64,000 nucleotides of DNA, taken from the NCBI GenBank assembly GCA_037447605.1, contig CM074804.1, positions 850,016-914,015 on the forward strand. The letters are read 5' to 3'. A model generated the notes under the pieces. That model saw nothing but the letters and a program-made list of their open reading frames with translations. It was not told the DNA's origin and made no database searches. Shown one piece after another: positions 22,228-32,815 of the stretch. The stretch is from Zygnema circumcarinatum (taxonomy: Eukaryota; Streptophyta; Zygnematophyceae; Zygnematales; Zygnemataceae). A program made the translations under genes and the position numbers. Within the stretch, counting starts at the first letter, position 1, and every line of letters begins with the position of its first letter.

Positions 22228-22543
22228 TGTTGAGAATCCGACATTCTCAGTTTTGTCGTACTATTTTGTCGTTTTCCCAGCCACGTGTACTTACACCTGG
22301 CTGTGCTTTTAGCTTGTACTTTTCTGTTAGTTTAGTTGTACCTTTGCGGCTGTGTGCTTCACACCCGGCCGCCCTTGCTCAGGCTAGTTCCACACTCTTT
22401 TGTCGCGTAGCTCTAGCCGCAATGTATATAAAACAGATTAGGACATTGTACACTTTACCACGTTAATCACACATCTGTCTTTTTGCGTCAACTCTCTCTG
22501 TCCTCACTTTGATCGTACAATGTCCACTCCGTCTTTTTCAATA
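22228..22543 (+). repeat. 3' LTR, complete
   Basis: The 316-bp LTR starts TGTTGAG and ends CAATA. A TATA box (TATATAAAA) lies at 22425-22433. It includes the same ATG and first codons of gag seen in the 5' LTR. Confidence 0.95.
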
Positions 22544-22548
22544 GCTCG

Positions 22549-23177
22549 CAGCATACGGGGAAGGAAAATAATTAATTTTGGGTCATTGGCTTGCCATGCA
22601 AGAACTCTGTTGTTATAGATATACGCTTAGGGCTCAAGTACTTGCTACCGATGTAGACAGACAGCCAATCTCATGACAAATGTTTGGGCATACATTGCAT
22701 GTAAGGCGTACCCACATCACGTTCTGTTGCATCACAGCATGCTCTTGTGGACAGAGGCATCAAGTCATGCAAATTTATTGCATATGCGAGGAGGCAAAGC
22801 GCCTCCTGATTGGTACAACAAAGAAATACATCAAAACCGCATCGGGTCGACATACTTGAACTGGGCGGTAACCTAAGATGGTTCTCTAAACAGGCGTATG
22901 AATCTTTTTCAGTAAATACTGAAGAACCCACTAATGTACTCAGCCAACGTGGACAAGGTTGGAACTTTCACCAACGACTAAATTCTACGCTACTGTACAA
23001 TTATGAAAATATTGCTAATCGCTTCAAAAATATTCAGATTATGCTAACACAGGATGCATTCCTTTGCAGCTCCCTGCACGTGGGCGGTTTAATTTTTCCG
23101 CCATAAGAATAAGACTCCCAAATTGCCATTGACAGCAAGAGAGAGGAGCAGGTCACTGCAGCGTCGCAGCATCAATC
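22549..23177. other. Intergenic between Copia element and FAS1-2
   Basis: No gene or recognisable repeat. Frames are short and lack family resemblance. Confidence 0.5.
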
Positions 23178-23982
23178 CTACTTGGGAACGAAGTAGTAGT
23201 CCACACCTGCAGCCACAGACGCCCCAACGAACGTGAGTGAGTGCCACGTGGCAGACGCCGCGCCCTCCCCTGGACCTGCTGCTGCTGAAGCGACAAAGAA
23301 AGGAGGGAGGGAGGGAGTGAGGGAGGGAGGGGCTGACCGTGCACGACGAGCGTGCCCTGTTTCCGGAAGACCTTCCAGTGCTTGACGGTGGCCGTCTGGT
23401 TGGCGGGCGCGGCGGAGGCGCTGACGGAGATCGCGTCGGCGGCGCGCTTGTAGACCTTCCGGTTCTTGAAGGTCGAGGTCCAGTAGGAGCCCACCGCCGC
23501 CTTCTGGAAGGCCGACCAGGACACGAAGTCGCCGCGGATGCCGTTGTGCAGCACGAGGTCCCCGAAGGCCTCCTTCCCCGTCACCGCCGCGTCGAGCCGC
23601 TCGAACGCGCCCCGCACCGGCACGAACAGCGTCACCTTGTGGCCGGCCGTCAGCTGCTCGAAGAGCGCGAGGGGCGCCGCTGCACCGAGAGAGAAAGGCG
23701 GCAGCCATGGCGGGTCAGCGCACCGCCATACACTGAACGTATGCAAGCAGCTAAGGGACGATTGCAAAGGCGGCCAAGGTAAGGGTTGCTAATTGCCGCT
23801 CTGCTGTACTCACAGGAGTCGAAGTACGCGTTGAGGAAGGGGAGGTACAGCGTTCGATTCAGCTTCTTGTTCATTTCGCCCAGCAGCCTGTTCGCCTCGA
23901 TGGCGTCCATCCCGCCCGCCGCTGCGCAGGCGCAGAGAGAGAGAAGCACGGCGCACACGGCTGCGGCTCTGCGAGACGCCAT
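23178..23982 (-). CDS. FAS1-2: secreted fasciclin protein, inverted twin of FAS1-1
   Basis: Three exons on the minus strand: 23982-23814, 23679-23338 and 23206-23178, with exon lengths 169, 342 and 29, identical to FAS1-1; 179 residues. The signal peptide, VTLFVP strand and HGVDYYFVP ending are conserved. I count four amino-acid differences from FAS1-1 (F to C in the signal peptide, K to R near residue 34, E to Q near the end of exon 2, and final E to K). The duplicate includes about 230 bp of 5' flank, so the core promoter is probably retained. Given near-identity at protein and intron level, the copy is recent or maintained by gene conversion. Confidence 0.88.
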
Positions 23983-24215
23983 GGCCTGCGGGTGCGTGCT
24001 TACTTGCTTGCTTGCTTGCGGGAGGGAGGGAGGGAGGGAGGGAGGGAGGAGGGCAAGGAGGGAGGGAGGGAAGCTACTGGTGCTGGTGGTGGTGCTGCGG
24101 GAGGGCTCTGGCTGCTCTGCTCTCGCTCCTTCCTTTCAAGCGCCGCCGCCGCCACCTGCGCGCGCTCCTGCCGCTGCCGCCCGCCCTCGTCCGTACGTCC
24201 GCACAGCGAAAATTT
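23178..24215 (-). repeat. Right arm of the inverted segmental duplication
   Basis: Reverse-complement partner of 5510-6627. The two arms are separated by about 16.5 kb holding BOLA2, glutamine synthetase, the basic-protein gene and the Copia element. Confidence 0.9.
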
Positions 24216-24300
24216 TCAACATCCGTACATCCAATATGTCAACGATCGGCTCGGTCCGCTTTCTTCTCCTCGGAGAGTTTTCTTCCGACTCGGGCCTGAG

Positions 24301-24319
24301 CCAATGACGACTCGCCACG
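24301..24319 (+). promoter_or_regulatory. Perfect ERSE between FAS1-2 and FAS1-3
   Basis: CCAAT, nine bases, CCACG. It lies in the divergent promoter region, about 320 bp upstream of FAS1-2 (minus) and 490 bp upstream of FAS1-3 (plus). Nearby are several CCGTAC/GTACGG hexamers (24190, 24224, 24533, 24598, 24620) and a palindromic GCCACGTGGC at about 24515. Confidence 0.5.
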
Positions 24320-24502
24320 TAGCACACAATGTCTACGTGGGAAATCAGCGACATTGCTTAGAGCAGCGCAGAGGTCGCGCAAGCCGTCGCCAGTGGCAGA
24401 TGCTCGGTCGGCCCCGCTGGCAGGTGCCCGGATCAGCCAATCGCGTGCTGGCGGCAGCCCTTTTTGGCCGTCCGATTCGCGCAGGCGTTTCTCCAGCTAA
24501 GA

Positions 24503-24510
24503 ATATAAAG
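24503..24510 (+). promoter_or_regulatory. Candidate TATA box upstream of FAS1-3
   Basis: ATATAAAG at 24503-24510 lies about 280 bp before the FAS1-3 ATG; a second AT-rich candidate, TTTTTATACC, is at about 24639-24648. Which one is used cannot be decided from sequence. Confidence 0.4.
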
Positions 24511-24790
24511 AAGCGCCACGTGGCGATTCTGGATGTACGGACACTCTGGGCCCGCACCTGCCACGTTCGTACATCCTGCCGAATCACCCGCGCCTGGCCG
24601 TACACCCCCTGCTCTGTTGTCCGTACAGCGGCGGCGCTTTTTTATACCTTCGTTTTTCTAAGCAGGGCGGCAAGCTTCCTCCCACTCTCTCTACCTCTCC
24701 CCATCCCTCCGCAGTGGTCTCTCCCTCTCACTCTTTTTTCTCTCTCTTTCTCTCTCTCTCTCTACCACATACACACACCGTGCCCCTGCA

Positions 24791-25698
24791 ATGGCGCGCC
24801 TCGTATCCGCATTCGTGGCCGCCATAGTGGCATCTCTCGCGCTGTTTCCGCTCGGGGCCCTCTCCGACGCCGCCACGGCCAATGACGTTCTTTCGGGCAT
24901 CAAGTCGAAGCTGGAGAAGAATCCCAACTACTCCGCCTTCTTCGCTGCTTATTTCTCCTCCTGTGCGTCCCCCTCCCGCCCTCCCTCCCCTCCCGCCCTT
25001 TTCTGCTATCAGTTTCCTGCGCCGCCATTGTGCTGCCTCTCCCTGTAGCTGAACGCGCTGCCTGTAACTGAGCTCGTCTCATTGTGGCTGTTCCATGCAG
25101 CTGCTCCGTTGGAGCTCTACAAGCGGCTGAGCGCGAACAAGAGGGTGACCCTCTTCATCCCCAGCGCGGCTGCCTTCAAAGCAGTCCCGGCGGCGTACAA
25201 GGCCAACGGCAAGTTTGGAAGCGTGATTCTCTACCACACCATTGAGGGCGTCGCCCTCTCCCGGGAGGACTTCCGCAACGCGCCGGTGAAGAGGTACTGG
25301 ACCTCGCAGTTTCAGAACAACAAAATCACCAAAGTGGCGCGCGACATGTTCACGATCAGCAAAAGCACTGTCGCCAAGAACGCGACTGTTGCCGGATGGA
25401 ACTTTTGGCGCTACAAAACCGGACTGCTTAACATGCACGGTTAGTGGCCCTCCCGTCCCTCCATCCCTTTGCCTCAGAGGGGGCCTGCAGTCCCTTGGGG
25501 AAATGTAGGGGATTTTTTGACTTACATGAGTTTTGCTGAGTTTGGTTTAGGGTGTTGAGATTAGGGTTAGGGCTTTCGATGCTGTTACCATTGTTTGGGC
25601 AGCGTGCGCGGTGAAAGTTGAAGGTATGGCCACTGATCTGACGTGCCTTATGTTCTGCTGCAGTGGTCGACTACTACTTCATCCCAGCGGCACTATAA
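24791..25698 (+). CDS. FAS1-3: secreted single-domain fasciclin protein
   Basis: Exons 24791-24962, 25101-25439 and 25664-25698 (172, 339 and 35 nt), GT-AG, both introns phase 1; 181 residues. Signal peptide: MARLVSAFVAAIVASLALF and onwards. FAS1 features: APLELYKRLSANKRVTLFIP (strand at 73-78), a YHTIEG box matching the usual YHI region, WTSQFQNN, and the ending VVDYYFIPAAL. A CT-rich leader (24717-24763) precedes the ATG. FAS1-5 has the same three exon lengths and is its closest paralogue in the window. A soluble cell-wall or extracellular protein is the likely product; no GPI signal is evident. Confidence 0.88.
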
Positions 25699-25699
25699 T

Positions 25700-27950
25700 T
25701 TGTGCCAGCCTCGCGCGTTCCTCCCCATCGACTTCGCTTACTTGATGTGAATTCATCGATTGATGTGAATTCACGCCATTTGTATTTTATTAGAAAATTG
25801 TTGTTCCAAAACACACAAGCTGCTTCTTTTAATATGTGACATTGTTTGGCCATCATGGCCCGGCTGGGCGGAGCACTGCATGCTGGGCGTTAGAGCTCGT
25901 GCGCTTTTGCGTTACCGAGATTGCTTCGCAATATTGTTTCCGCATGGAAGGGTAAATTCCCGTTATAAATATACTTACCTGTCGGCCTTCATCCCTGACC
26001 AAAGTGTGACTACTTGGCGGTATGATACTGTGATGATATATATGCTTAATGCACGTGGGCCGATCTGCCAACCATAATTAATACCAAAAGTTAATTTATC
26101 TCCTCAGCTCGTAAACCTGCCGTAGGACTGAAAAGGAGGTCTCAAAGATTCCAACACTCAGTGAGCATTAGAAAACCCTGAAACACAATATCCAAAAACC
26201 TCACACTTTAAAACCCCTTCGAGCTATTGAAAATGGGAGGTTCCTCCGCTTCCCTGCACGAATTTCCTCCCCTCCCTCTCTTTCTCCCTCCCTCCCTCCC
26301 TCTCTCCCAGTGTGCAAGCGTACGGCAGCACGAGTTGTTTGAGGGAGTCACTGCGTTCAATGCTTGAAAGGGACGTGGGCGCGGTTTGGAGCTGAGCTAT
26401 AGACAAGCTGTAGGCAGCCAACATTTGAACCCATATATCTCCCTCGCAACTTAATCCAACCACAAGCCGCTACACTTCCCTCAATTCGGACATGCCTGCT
26501 GACGTTCATTCTCCGCCAAACTTGCTTATAAACGGGTTCTGACTTTCGGATGGCCCGGGTCATAATGCAATCCTGTCCATATCTCGAGCGAGACAGAGAA
26601 ATTTATGTGCATCTGCTTTACGTTCTTAAGTTCTGGGCAATCTTGAAGAGGTTTTCAAAAAAAATCAGTCAACAGAGGCAGGTTACTTGACAAGCTGAAA
26701 AAGGTAATCTACACGGCTTGAACAAATCAAAAGCTAGAGTCCATCTAAAAGGTGCCACGTTTTGTCAGCTGGAAAGTCGTCTTTTTCGGTGTTAGGGGCA
26801 TTGCAAACCTCCTTACTGCCAGTTGTGCAGGAAACTTTACTAGAGCGTTCTGAGTGCTTTTAACTCATCGACGTGGAACTAAACAGTCCCACCGAGTGGA
26901 AACCAGAGGCTGTTTCCCTACTGAGTCGCCCACTCACCCGAGGTTAAAGAAATTGTGCGCACCCAAACTAGGTAGAGGCACCGCGCATCTGTGTAGCAAT
27001 ACACGCGTGTGAAGAGTAAAGGACAATCCAAGGCTCTCTCAACCATTCCTACATTGTCTCTCCCACACACTCTATGTGGCGGAAGGGACATTCAAGACAA
27101 GTCAACGGAATGGAGTCAAGGAACACCCGTGATGCAGTTCCGATGGCGGGTGGAAGGCGGCGGGTCGGCTCTACACTCTCTGCATTTTCTCCTCTACTCG
27201 TTTGCGCGTCAAGCTTTTCAAAAGCATCAAACAACTGGCAACAGACATAAGGAAACGAAGTTCATTTAATTACCAGCTAAGGAATCGCAATGAAAATGAG
27301 ATGAAACGTAACGTAATTTGTTGCGCAGTGAGTGATTATTATACTTCAGACAACATGCACACTCCCGCCTGTGTGCTCCCACGCGTATTTTCGACAACTC
27401 GAAAATTTCGTTGACTTCATCGAGCTGCCGCACAAAATTCCTGCAGTAAAATGGAGCACAAAGTGGTACTAAAATGTGAGGTGATATTCCACTCCACGGC
27501 CAGTCTTCATGCATGCTGCGCCATGCATGCTTCATCCAAAGGATGAAGTATGACAAAGAAGCAAAGGTTCCATTGAACACAAGACAAGCTGTACGACAAG
27601 AGAAGACAAGAATACCAGTTTCCCTGGTAATCGGCTGAAAATAGAAGGGGGTTACAGTCGTATCCAACGGCGACCATATTTGTTTCCGTTAAGAAGACAA
27701 GCTGTCCAGTGCACCCAGTATGTATCACCATCAGGAGGACTCGAAAGTTTCGGAAAATACGGAGAGCGGGAGAGGGAGAGGGAAAGAGGGACAACACACC
27801 GCCCCTTCATTTTCCAGCACCATCACCTGCAGATTTTTACACTGAAATTAAAGGAAAGGAACAGTAGATTTTTTACAAAAGAAAGTTCTACTAAAGCACT
27901 TTTTCTGCTTTCATCTCGCTGTCTACTCGGTGATAGTCTAAAAAACATTC
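25700..27950. other. Intergenic, no gene recognised
   Basis: Features seen: a TTGATGTGAATTCA direct repeat at about 25743-25772, and a CCCT pyrimidine run at 26265-26308. Open frames are short and overlap on both strands. I see no supportable gene in this 2.2-kb stretch. Confidence 0.5.
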
Positions 27951-27954
27951 CTAT

Positions 27955-28866
27955 CTACTGTGCTGCTAGCTTACAGATATCTTCATATTGCACAGCAGGC
28001 AATACCCTACCATCAAAGGCGCCCTTCAGAAGCTGCACTTTTGCATAAAACTTGTCTGCATTGATCCCCAATGGTTTTGCATTACATCCACGATACGCTC
28101 CGTTCACTATCTTAACCCTATTTGGGGAAGCACGGTCTCAAGTTCCTCCTGGTCAACTCGGAGCTTTTGCTCGCTCTTGCTCACGCATCATCTCGTCTAG
28201 GGTTCCCCTGCCTTTGCTGCTCGCGTCATTTCCCTCACCAGCTCTTCTTCCTTCCTTGTTACTTCCAGATATCTTTCCCTGCAGCGTCCGCTTCTCCTCT
28301 TCGATCGTCTCAACCGGCTTTGCCATCTTCGCTGCACGCTCTATTTGCTCTTCTAAAGCTCGATCATGTCGCTCCTCATCTGCCATATCAGCCTTCTCTC
28401 TCTTCTTCTGCAGCCCTTCCTTGAGAAGAGTCTCCGGCGCTCTGTCAATATACGCCATGAATCATCCCTTAGGCGTTTCGTCCACCTTGCACCTCCCTGT
28501 TCTTCCAAGATGCTTCACAAACTCTGTCAGAGAGTTAGTGGAATTCATGTGAATATGATGCCCGTCGTTGATGTACTCATTATACACAACTGTTGCAGCC
28601 AAACGACTAAACCTGTGAGTTCGCTTCACATGCTCCAAAAAGGACTTCTCAAACTCCTCCGAATATCCGTCTATAAATCGCTCTGAATTATGGCCGAACA
28701 CCATCATCTGCCTCTGGTGCGATTCAGACATGCAATGACACTTGAATCATTTCTCATCCCTGCACTGCTTCTGACACTTCTGACAATACCAACGGAGCAT
28801 ATGCAACCCCTTCGCTGTGATGCGGTTTGCGATGGCTTTGGGGGTGAGAAAATCATTTTTTCCCAT
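27955..28866 (-). pseudogene. KIN17 (DNA/RNA-binding protein) pseudogene
   Basis: From the ATG at 28866 the reading MGKNDFLTPKAIANRI, then LRWYCQKCQKQCRDE, matches the start of KIN17, a conserved nuclear zinc-finger protein of replication, repair and splicing. A TGA replaces codon 40 inside the zinc finger (28749-28747), and homology resumes in the same frame (MSESHQRQMMVFG, RFIDGYSEEFE, RTHRFSRLAATVVYNEY). A second TGA replaces the tryptophan of ETPKGWF near 28461. After KREKADMADEER the frame shifts, a central block (about 90-130 residues) is absent, then DQEELETVLPQIG, another frameshift, and the KOW-like end (KIVNGAYRG, YEDICKLAA) closes at 27955. No introns are seen. TGA is a normal stop in neighbouring genes, so recoding is unlikely. 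Flanks keep a telo-box, and no poly-A is visible, so a retrocopy is not proven. Confidence 0.85.
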
Positions 28867-29541
28867 TGCTTCAGTCAGAAATTGCAGGAACTGCAACCCC
28901 AACAACAACCGCAACCCTAATTCCCACCTTTCTCTCTCAGTGATGAAACCCTAAATTGTGCAGTGCAGACCTTTCTCCGCTCTTCTTCAATAGGGGCGTG
29001 CCAAGCTCTTGACGACATCTCCTGATGACGGATTAGATTAGAGCCAATACATCAATTTCAGCGGTTTGTGAGGAAGAAGAGTACTCTTTTTTAAATATAT
29101 TCCGAAGCGCCATGCCAAAAGCTTGACACAGCCACTATCTGAAGAGGAAGTCGGAGGACTCCAATTCATGATGGTTGTTGGCATACAGGGAATGAGAAAC
29201 TTAGGAAATTGACTAGCATACGGTAATGTAATGTACTTTAATGCTTCTGATATACCAAGTGACCGTGGGTGTTACTCTAGAATTCAGCAGGGAAACTGTT
29301 ACTGAAAACTTATCAGAAGGATCCACACTACTGCGAAGGACGAACTTAGATGTGCGAAACATCCATATTCTTATGGAAGTAGCATTTTAAGTGTTCCAAA
29401 GGCTACATTTGATCATTGTACATTCTAGGGTGTTCAAACTAGCTGACGCGCTCCTTTCCAGGAGATTAAAAAAACCAGTTGGGACGCTTGAATGAGCATC
29501 AAAAACTGAAAAGTGGACACAGAAAATCCACAGGACATTAC

Positions 29542-30110
29542 CTTCTTCACCCATTCAGGCATGATGGCGCTAAACAGAAATATCTGGACTTTCGAACATC
29601 ATCCACCGAACCTGCGCACATTCACCAACCATAAAAAAACTGGCACATCAGCCTATATGCCAAGAAGACTTCAAAGGGGGTTGTTTCTAACTATCCTCTA
29701 GGGTTTCCACAATACCTGAGTTTATTCTCCAAAGTTTGCAACTAACCTGCACTTTCCTGCCTCATGCCTTCAATGGCAGGAAAGGATGCGTAAAAACTCC
29801 CCTCTCCCATCCGCCGCCCTGGCCGGCAAACGGAACTGCGTATGCATAGCAATCATTCAGCGACAACGGGCCTCTTCCCGCCTCACATTCAATTAAAACC
29901 ATTCTCTTCATATTCTCTTTATATTCTCTTCACTTCTCTCGTTTATTTTCCTTTCTTTGGGAGTAATCGAGAGGCTAGATTACTTACCCAGAACCTTCTC
30001 CACGTCATCCACGAAACCCCTGTTGAGCATCTCATCAGCCCCGTCAAGCACCCCAAACTGAAGCGTTTTCAGCTGCAGACTCCCTCTCGCCGAGCGATCT
30101 TGGGACCCAG
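29542..30110 (-). pseudogene. DEAD-box RNA helicase fragment
   Basis: Two exon-like pieces with intact splice sites are visible. The first ends at 29988 with a GTAAGT donor and reads RGSLQLKTLQFGVLDGADEM then LNRGFVDDVEKVLG, corresponding to motif II of a DDX21/RH3-type helicase. The second, 29588-29542, reads VQIFLFSAIMPEWVKK, motif III. Motif II has DGAD instead of DEAD and motif III has SAI instead of SAT, changes that should abolish ATPase activity. No motif I, Q motif or C-terminal RecA lobe was found nearby. It looks like a decayed gene fragment; the upstream limit is approximate. Confidence 0.65.
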
Positions 30111-30497
30111 CACGCCCAGACAAATAAAAGGAACATACCCAAGAAAGAAAAGCATTTGTTTCTCCTTTGGTTGGTGCAAAAAACCGCCGGAAAAAGCGAA
30201 GAACAAAAGTCGCCACGGTCGACCGCCTTCTCCCAATCGCGAGTAATTCGAAAGCTTTGTTTGAACTCAAGCAACACGTTCTCTCTCCAAATTTAACCAA
30301 ATTACCAGTGAACGAAAATGAAAAAAAGAAAGAAGAAAATTAGAAAAGAGCAACCGGAAGAGGAAGAGGAGTTACCCACAAAATGAACAAACAAATTGAG
30401 CAGATGTGAGAGAGAGAGAGAGGAGGAAAGAGTGACAGAGGGAGAGCAGCAACGTGAAAAAGAGAAGTGGGGACATTTTGACGAGAAAACGGATGTA

Positions 30498-30633
30498 CCA
30501 ATCACCACCCGTCACGTGGCCAATTGCCTTGAGCGACCAATCACCATTTTCCACGTGGCACTGAGCTTAATTCGGCCAATCACCACTTGTTACGTGTCAA
30601 ATCATTTATTTTGACCAATCATCATCTGCCACG
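30498..30633 (+). promoter_or_regulatory. Four-copy ERSE array with a 39-bp period
   Basis: CCAAT boxes start at 30498, 30537, 30576 and 30615, exactly 39 bp apart. Each is followed nine bases later by TCACG, CCACG, TTACG and CCACG, so copies 2 and 4 are perfect ERSEs and copies 1 and 3 have one and two mismatches. Three of four continue into CACGTG-like G-box sequence. It lies about 730-860 bp upstream of FAS1-4 and could also serve whatever is transcribed leftwards. Confidence 0.65.
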
Positions 30634-30639
30634 TGACAC

Positions 30640-31360
30640 AACCATACACCCGGCTCCAAGAATCCACAAACCGACAAATGTCCGTTGCCTCCTCCTGCCT
30701 CTTCCCCAACCACATCGCGCCCGTTGTCATGCAGTACGTACGGACACTCCATGGCGTCATCTCCCGTCGTTTCCTTGTACGGCTTGTCGGTAGCGCGCAC
30801 CCGGTTGGCGGGCGGGGTCCCTGGGTCCCTCGCCGTCCCCCGCGGGCGCGCCTCTGCGGGCCGTTGGGCGCCATGCAGGCCGCGGGTCCCTCCGCAGGGA
30901 CCCCTCTGGCGGGGGCCGGGCCGCCATGGAGGGAGGGGGGGAAGGGGGGCTTAAGAGAGGGAGCGAGGGGCAGGTTAAGGCACATCAAGGAAAGGTCGGG
31001 AAGAGATTCTTCAGAAGGAGGGTTTGGACATCTCTGCACAGGGGCGAGGGAACTCACTGAGTGACTGACTGAGCAGCGGCGGCTCGGTGTTGAGGTTGAG
31101 GGTGAGTGGTTGTCTATGTAATTTTTGTGATTTAATTTTCAATTCTGCATTCAATTAGATTGGTGTATCTGTCGTTATCTTCCTTTCTGCATTCCCCAGC
31201 AGCCACCTTCTCCTGCTTCATCCTTTCCTCTTACACTCTGTCTTCCCAACTGTCTTCATTTTCACAACTCGGCCCTTACTCTCTAACTCCCACCTCCCTT
31301 CTACCTTCTAATCTTACATGGCCGCTTCCGCACCAGGCGCTACCTCTCCTTCGGGAAATC
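30640..31360. other. FAS1-4 upstream region
   Basis: GTACGG hexamers occur at about 30740 and 30778, then a GC-rich stretch (30790-30950) and a TGACTGACTGA repeat near 31059. No separate gene is supported. Confidence 0.45.
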
Positions 31361-31361
31361 C

Positions 31362-32264
31362 ATGGCTTCCTCAAGCTGGGCCCTCTTCACAGCCCTGCTG
31401 CTTGCGGCTCTCCTCCTGCAGCTTCCATGGGGCGTGCCTGCCTCCTCAAGCCCTCCCACGGCGGGAGAGATCATGTCGCGGCTCCACCGCCGCATCAGCA
31501 GACACCCCCAGTACAGAGATTTTTATGAAGCCTACAAGATGACCGGTAAGCGCAGAATATTTTTCTACATTTACTGAACCAGAATGCCGTGAAATCATTT
31601 CGTTTAATACTGACAACAAGGGGTTCTCGACTGTGAATTGAATTAGGGGTATGAGTTGCCATTGCTGACTCCTCTCTCTCTCTCTCGCTTACTCTCTCCC
31701 GCTTGGGTTCTGCTTACGCCTCACAGATATGCCCGCGGAGCTCTTTACTTACCTTCTAGGAGGGGGGAAGTTCACCATGTTCATCCCCAACACGGGAGCG
31801 TTCTATCGCATCCCCGAGGAGTATCGCAGCGGCGACAAACTGAAGAATCTGATCGAATACAACTCGATCAAAGGGAAGGAACTCAACTACAACTCGTATA
31901 AGACGGCCAAGAACAAGTCCTCGTGGCCCACCTTCTACAAAACCACGAAGATTGTGAAGAAGGGCAACAACAAGTTCACCTGCACCAAGTCGCGGGAGTT
32001 CCGCAAGACTCCGCAGATCAGCAAGTGGAACATCTACTCGGGCCATTCCGTCGATGTTCACGGTGAGGATGAGGCCACGTGGCACCTCCAAACTGAACCT
32101 GTACATATAACCTAACCAGCCGTTTCTTCAGCTTTGCCGTTTCTTCAGCTATTTTCCTCGCCGTCGGTTTCTTATTATGCGAATGTTTTATTTGTTTTTT
32201 CGTTTGTTTGCATTCTTTATCTGCAGGAGTCACCGATTACTGGATTCCAGCAGATTTCGACTGA
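31362..32264 (+). CDS. FAS1-4: secreted single-domain fasciclin protein
   Basis: Exons 31362-31545, 31727-32062 and 32227-32264 (184, 336 and 38 nt), GT-AG introns in phase 1; 185 residues. The signal peptide has a long leucine core (LFTALLLAALLLQLPWG). The FAS1 core includes MPAELFTYLLGGGKFTMFIP (strand 77-82), a YNSIKG box at the YHI position, the basic segment NNKFTCTKSREFRKT, and VHGVTDYWIPADFD at the C-terminus. It is the most divergent of the three-exon group and has no close paralogue in the window. It lies downstream of the four-copy ERSE array. Confidence 0.86.
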
Positions 32265-32815
32265 TCAGTTGTCCCGGGTTTTGAAATGCTTTAAAGATGG
32301 CAATGTACGGTCAAATACAAAGTGGGATGATTGAATTAGTTCGATTATTATTATTTTTCTTCCCCTTCAGATTGTAGAAATACTTTCAGGTGCTGAAAAT
32401 TTTATTGGGATGCTTTCAGATAAGGTGTCTGAGTAATGCCCAATTTGGTATGTATGCAGGTTCGCTTGCTTGTTTATTGGAGGGTCTGTTTTATGATAGA
32501 TTGAGGGTCCTTCCTTCCTTCCTCCCTTGTACAATTAGAGGGCGTTGTCAATTTTGTCAGAGTTGACAAAGGGGTGACTTCGTTCACCTCCGATTAAATG
32601 CAAAATGCTGGAATGTGCGAATTTATGGGCTTCAAATGTTTTGCTTCGGGTATCAAATGGCCTTTTTGTTTGAAGTGTGACGCACTCCATGTTATTGTCA
32701 CAACGCTACAACACACATGCTGGCCATTTCTTTTCGTCCGCTGTGCTGCAAACTGAGAATGCAAATCAGGCGCAGTTGGAGAAACATTTATCTTCCCTGT
32801 CCAGGCAGCCTGTAT

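Larger units (their letters stand above)
17518..22543 (+). mobile_element. Ty1/Copia LTR retrotransposon, young but disrupted
   Basis: Two LTRs (17518-17775 and 22228-22543) flank gag, protease, integrase, reverse transcriptase and RNase H in Copia order. A 5-bp target-site duplication GCTCG sits at 17513-17517 and 22544-22548. The LTRs differ at one visible position in about 248 comparable bases, indicating recent insertion, yet gag, protease and integrase are broken by frame changes and the integrase core is truncated. The reverse transcriptase/RNase H frame is intact. So either the element moved with help from others or it decayed after insertion; assembly error is a third option. It lies between the basic-protein gene and FAS1-2. 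Confidence 0.95.

Noticed and set aside
27955-28866. TGA read as a sense codon in KIN17
   Set aside because: BOLA2, FAS1-4 and the PDI-like gene all end at TGA, and the KIN17 copy also has frameshifts and an internal deletion.
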